NCBI RefSeq assembly: GCF_000720135.1
Contig: NZ_JOIU01000008.1
Span: 124,001-188,000, forward strand
DNA from: Streptomyces sp. NRRL S-1022
Lineage (GTDB): Bacteria; Actinomycetota; Actinomycetes; Streptomycetales; Streptomycetaceae
DNA: 64,000 bases
Direction of reading: 5' to 3'
Below, one piece after another: positions 60,913 to 64,000 of this stretch; the stretch's first letter is position 1, and each line of letters begins with the position of its first letter. Both the position numbers and the translations under genes were made by a program. Below the pieces are notes generated by a model that did no database searches, had not been told where the DNA came from, and worked only from the letters and a program-made list of their open reading frames with translations.

Positions 60913-62417
60913 GCGGCGGCCTCGCTCCTGCTCCCGGCAACTACCGCGGGCCTGCGGATCACCTCGTACTCCGCCAGGTCCACGCGCCGGGTCGCGCGCC
61001 GGAACTCGGTCGTCGTGCCGGGCCATATGGTGGTGTTGCGACCGCTCGCGTCCAGGTACCAGCTGGTGCAGCCGCCGGTGTTCCACACGGTGCGCTTCAT
61101 CCGCTCCTGGACCCGGTGGTTCCAGTCCTCGACGGCCGCCGGCCGGGCATCGAGGGCCGTACGGCCTCCCAGGACGTCCAGTTGCCGCAGATAGTCGGCC
61201 ATGTAGTTCAGCTGGGACTCGATCATCAGGATCATCGAGGAGTTCCCGAGGCCCGTGTTCGGCCCGATGATCGTCATCCAGTTCGGGAACCCGGCCGCCG
61301 AGGCACCGCGCAGCGCCTGCATGCCGCTCTTCCAGGACTCCGCGAGCGTGATGCCCTCAGCGCCGACGACCCGCTCGGCGATCGGCATGTCCGTGACGTG
61401 GAAGCCCGTACCGAAGATGATCGCGTCGACCTCGGCCTCGGTGCCGTCGGCCGCGACGACCGTCGAGCCGCGGATCTCGCTCAGCCCGCTGGCCACGACG
61501 TCCACGTTCGGCCTGGCCAGCGCCGGATAGTAGGTGCTGGACAGCAGGATCCGCTTGCAGCCGATGCGGTAGTCCGGGGTGAGCCTGGCGCGCAGGGCCG
61601 GGTCCTTGACCGCGCGGGCCATGTTCCGCTTGGCGAGCCGCTCGACCAGGCCGAGTTCGTCCGGGCGCTTGGTGAACGCCTGCACCTGCAGTTCCCGGAT
61701 GCCCCACAGCAGGCCGCGCCGGGCCTGGGCGGTGAGGGGCAGCCGCCGGTGCAGCCAGCGCTCCGCACCGCTGATCGCGCGGTCGACGCGGGGCATCACC
61801 CAGGGCGGGGTGCGCTGGAAGAGGGTGAGCCGGCCGACCTGCGGCTGGATGGCCGGCACGATCTGGATCGCGGAGGCGCCGGTGCCGACCATGGCGACCC
61901 GCTTGCCGCGCAGGTCGTAGTCGTGGTCCCAGCGGGCGGAGTGGAACACCTTGCCCGGGAACGACGCGAGGCCCGGGATCCCGGGGATCTTCGGGTCGGA
62001 CAGCGGCCCCGTGGCGGAGACCACGACGTCGGCCGACAGCGTCCCGCGCGTGGTCTCGATGTTCCACCGCAGGTTCTCGCCGTCCCAGGTCATCAGCTTG
62101 ACCTCGGAACCGAGGCGCAGGTGCGGGCGCAGGCCGAAGAGGTCGGTGACGTGCTCCAGGTAGGCGCGGATGTGGCGCTGCCCGGAGAAGGTGCGCGGCC
62201 AGTCGGGGTGGGGCGCGAAGGAGAAGGAGTACAGGTGCGAGGGCACGTCGCAGGCACACCCCGGGTAACTGTTGTCCCGCCAGGTGCCGCCGACGCTGTC
62301 GGCCCGCTCCAGGACGACGAAGTCGGTGATTCCCTCACGGCGCAGCCGTACGGCGGCCCCCAGACCGCCGAATCCGGATCCGATCACCGCCACCCGTACA
62401 TGCTCGTGCTCGGCCAT
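60909..62417 (-). CDS. Flavin monooxygenase, Baeyer-Villiger type
   Basis: A 502-residue FAD/NADPH enzyme. The FAD motif is G-S-G-F-G-G-L-G and the NADPH motif G-T-G-A-S-A between which the Baeyer-Villiger fingerprint reads F-P-G-K-V-F-H-S-A-R-W-D. It would insert oxygen next to a ketone to form an ester or lactone. ATG 62417 has GGAGG upstream. It leads the monooxygenase-hydrolase-dehydrogenase operon, all start/stop-overlapped, and is divergent from a MerR gene. Confidence 0.92.
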   Translation of the reverse strand: MAEHEHVRVAVIGSGFGGLGAAVRLRREGITDFVVLERADSVGGTWRDNSYPGCACDVPSHLYSFSFAPHPDWPRTFSGQRHIRAYLEHVTDLFGLRPHLRLGSEVKLMTWDGENLRWNIETTRGTLSADVVVSATGPLSDPKIPGIPGLASFPGKVFHSARWDHDYDLRGKRVAMVGTGASAIQIVPAIQPQVGRLTLFQRTPPWVMPRVDRAISGAERWLHRRLPLTAQARRGLLWGIRELQVQAFTKRPDELGLVERLAKRNMARAVKDPALRARLTPDYRIGCKRILLSSTYYPALARPNVDVVASGLSEIRGSTVVAADGTEAEVDAIIFGTGFHVTDMPIAERVVGAEGITLAESWKSGMQALRGASAAGFPNWMTIIGPNTGLGNSSMILMIESQLNYMADYLRQLDVLGGRTALDARPAAVEDWNHRVQERMKRTVWNTGGCTSWYLDASGRNTTIWPGTTTEFRRATRRVDLAEYEVIRRPAVVAGSRSEAAA

Positions 62418-62450
62418 CCCGGAGCCTCCACGCATCACCTAGGAACCCTG

Positions 62451-62502
62451 CCAGTGATTACTGGCGCAATGGGACTGTAGAGCAGCTCCGTACCGAGCGG
62501 TA
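62451..62502. promoter_or_regulatory. Monooxygenase/MerR intergenic control elements
   Basis: In the 133-bp gap are CCAGTGATTACTGG (62451-62464; 5-bp arms CCAGT/ACTGG) and TACCGAGCGGTA (62491-62502; arms TACCG/CGGTA). On the minus strand TACAGT (62479-62474) is a candidate -10 box for the monooxygenase operon, which would place the second palindrome at its -35/spacer, the normal position for a MerR activator. Confidence 0.5.
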
Positions 62503-62550
62503 GGGGGCGGGGGAAGGAAAGTTACCCCCGGTACGCCATAGGCTGCGGAC

Positions 62551-63216
62551 GTGGCAGAGGACGCAGCACCCCAGGAAGGCCCCCGCGAGTACCGCACGGA
62601 GGAACTGGCCCGGCTGGCCGGCATCACCGTGCGCACCCTGCGCTTCTACCGCGAGCGCAAGCTGCTCCCGCCACCCCGCCGCGAGGGCCGCATCGCCTGG
62701 TACGACGACCACCACCTGGCCCGGCTGCGCACCATCGCCGCCCTGCTGGAGCGCGGCCACACCCTGAACGGCATAGCGGAACTCGCCGAGGCCCTCGACC
62801 AGGGCCGGGACGTCGCCGACCTGCTCGGCGTCGGCACCCCCACCGAGGAGGAGCCGGTCCGCCTCACCCCCGAGGCACTCGCCGCCCGCTTCGAGGGCGA
62901 GGTCACCCCCGAGAACCTCGCCGCCGCCATGGAACTGGGCTACCTCGGCACCGACGGCGACCAGATCGTCCACATCAGCCGGCGCCTGCTGGACGTCTCC
63001 TCCGCCCTGGTCCGCGAGGGCATCCCGCTCGCCGAGGTCCTGACGGCCGGCGCCCGCGTCCGCGAACACGCCGACGCCCTGGCCGACCTCTTCACCACCC
63101 TGATCCTCCGGCACGCCCCCGAGGAGGACCTGCGCCGCCTGCGCCCCCTGGCCCGCAGCGTCGTGGAAGCCGAACTCTCCCTGGCCCTGGACCGCCGCCT
63201 GAACAAGCGGGACTGA
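62551..63216 (+). CDS. MerR-family transcriptional regulator
   Basis: A 221-residue regulator. The N-terminal MerR domain (Y-R-T-E-E-L-A-R-L-A-G-I-T-V-R-T-L-R-F-Y-R-E-R-K-L-L) is followed by a coiled coil and a ~110-residue C-terminal helical domain without clustered Cys, so the signal is probably organic. GTG 62551 has no ribosome site. It likely controls the divergent monooxygenase operon. Confidence 0.9.
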   Translation: MAEDAAPQEGPREYRTEELARLAGITVRTLRFYRERKLLPPPRREGRIAWYDDHHLARLRTIAALLERGHTLNGIAELAEALDQGRDVADLLGVGTPTEEEPVRLTPEALAARFEGEVTPENLAAAMELGYLGTDGDQIVHISRRLLDVSSALVREGIPLAEVLTAGARVREHADALADLFTTLILRHAPEEDLRRLRPLARSVVEAELSLALDRRLNKRD

Positions 63217-63242
63217 GCGGGAAGGGGGGAGACCCGGCCCGA

Positions 63243-64000
63243 CTACAGGTCGTAGACGACGGTCACCGGCGCATGATCCGACCACCGCTCGGCATGCGTG
63301 GCCGCCCGTTCGACGTACCCCTTGACCGCCTTGCCGGCCAGGCCGGCCGTGGCCGCGTGGTAGTCGATGCGCCAGCCCGAATCGTTGTCGAAAGCCCGGC
63401 CCCGGTACGACCACCAGGTGTACGGGCCCTCGGTGTCGGGATGGAGGGTGCGGACGATGTCGACGTAGCCGCCGTCCTGGGGGGCGAAGACGCGGTCGAG
63501 CCAGGCGCGCTCCTCGGGCAGGAAGCCGGAGTTCTTGGTGTTGCCGCGCCAGTTCTTGAGGTCGGCCTGCCGGTGGGCGATGTTCCAGTCGCCGCAGACG
63601 AGGACCTCGCGCCCGTCGGCGGCTGCCCGCTCGCGCAGGTCCTTCAGATGGGCGAGGAACTCGTCCATGAAGCGGATCTTCTCGTCCTGCCGCTCGGTGC
63701 CGACCTCGCCGGAGGGCAGGTAGAGGGAGGCGACGGTGACGCCGGGCAGGTCGGCCTCGACGTAGCGGCCGCTGCCGTCGAACTCCGGCGAGCCGAAGCC
63801 GACGCGGACGCGGTCGGGCTCGCGGCGCGTGTAGAGGGAGACGCCCGCGCGGCCCTTGGCGGCGGCCGGGGCGTGCACGACGTGCCAGCCGTCGGGCTGC
63901 CGGACCTCCTCGGGCAGCTGGTGCGGCTCGGCCCGCACCTCCTGCAGGCAGACGACGTCCGCCTCGGTCCCGGCGAGCCACTCCACGAAGCCCTTCTTCG
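63243..64000 (-). CDS. xth: Exodeoxyribonuclease III (5' end beyond window)
   Basis: About 252 residues of the C-terminal part of an AP endonuclease/exonuclease III-family protein (EEP fold) are visible. Signatures include L-Q-E-V-R-A, G-D-W-N-I-A-H (metal/catalytic Asp and Asn), R-I-D-Y and the final S-D-H-A-P-V. The missing N-terminus would carry the first metal-binding Asn. It repairs abasic sites in DNA. Convergent with the MerR gene, gap 26 bp. Confidence 0.93.
   Translation of the reverse strand, partial: KKGFVEWLAGTEADVVCLQEVRAEPHQLPEEVRQPDGWHVVHAPAAAKGRAGVSLYTRREPDRVRVGFGSPEFDGSGRYVEADLPGVTVASLYLPSGEVGTERQDEKIRFMDEFLAHLKDLRERAAADGREVLVCGDWNIAHRQADLKNWRGNTKNSGFLPEERAWLDRVFAPQDGGYVDIVRTLHPDTEGPYTWWSYRGRAFDNDSGWRIDYHAATAGLAGKAVKGYVERAATHAERWSDHAPVTVVYDL

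Overview
The window is high-GC chromosomal DNA of a Streptomyces. The evidence is strong third-position GC bias, frequent GTG starts, long spurious antisense frames, a SALP sporulation protein of the SsgE type, a TamR/Tam pair, a galTEK operon and gene blocks in the usual Streptomyces order. Apart from positions 1-5288 and a few single genes it looks like core chromosome. I saw no insertion sequence, prophage, integrase or CRISPR array.

Layout. 1-5288: a cluster that repeatedly pairs nucleic-acid-directed enzymes with SUKH immunity domains: a deaminase/SUKH-4 fusion (cut by the window edge), a WHH-nuclease/SUKH fusion, a free YwqJ-like deaminase and a free SUKH-3 protein. None of the complete proteins shows a secretion signal. 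5617-7957: an orphan histidine kinase and a protein joining helix-turn-helix segments to a LAGLIDADG-like domain, next to a tRNA-Gln(UUG) gene. 8179-12243: housekeeping block glmU-prs-rplY-pth. 12323-20553: a membrane protein, ppc, a fatty-acid desaturase coupled to a TetR regulator behind tandem operators, the divergent tam/tamR pair, a NarL-type regulator and an acetyltransferase. 20641-26076: galTEK (minus) divergent from a sodium/solute symporter with a small membrane partner, around a repeat-rich control region.

26185-38258: an atypical response regulator, two tandem membrane-anchored beta-propeller proteins, an ABC-F ATPase, a Uma2 gene placed against the block, and the conserved tatD-rpfB-rsmA-ispE group. 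38495-45419: rsmI divergent from a protein mannosyltransferase gene, a decayed copy of that gene's 3' end, two tandem class B penicillin-binding proteins and ssgE. 45568-49133: an ECF nickel transporter (NikMN, NikQ, NikO) behind a Nur-box-like site, translationally coupled to an OhrR regulator and followed by ohr. 49219-58963: an esterase/beta-lactamase-fold protein, small and transport proteins, a TetR/MMPL efflux pair and a tricorn protease. 59051-63216: a Baeyer-Villiger-type monooxygenase, hydrolase and dehydrogenase operon divergent from a MerR regulator. 63243-64000: the 3' part of an exonuclease III gene.

The most unusual features are the self-fused effector/SUKH proteins at the left end, the HTH/LAGLIDADG-like protein beside the tRNA, the Nur-like site on an operon that runs into ohrR, and an in-frame repeat-like insertion inside tatD. 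All assignments come from reading the sequence. Family names rest on recognised motifs, not on database searches.
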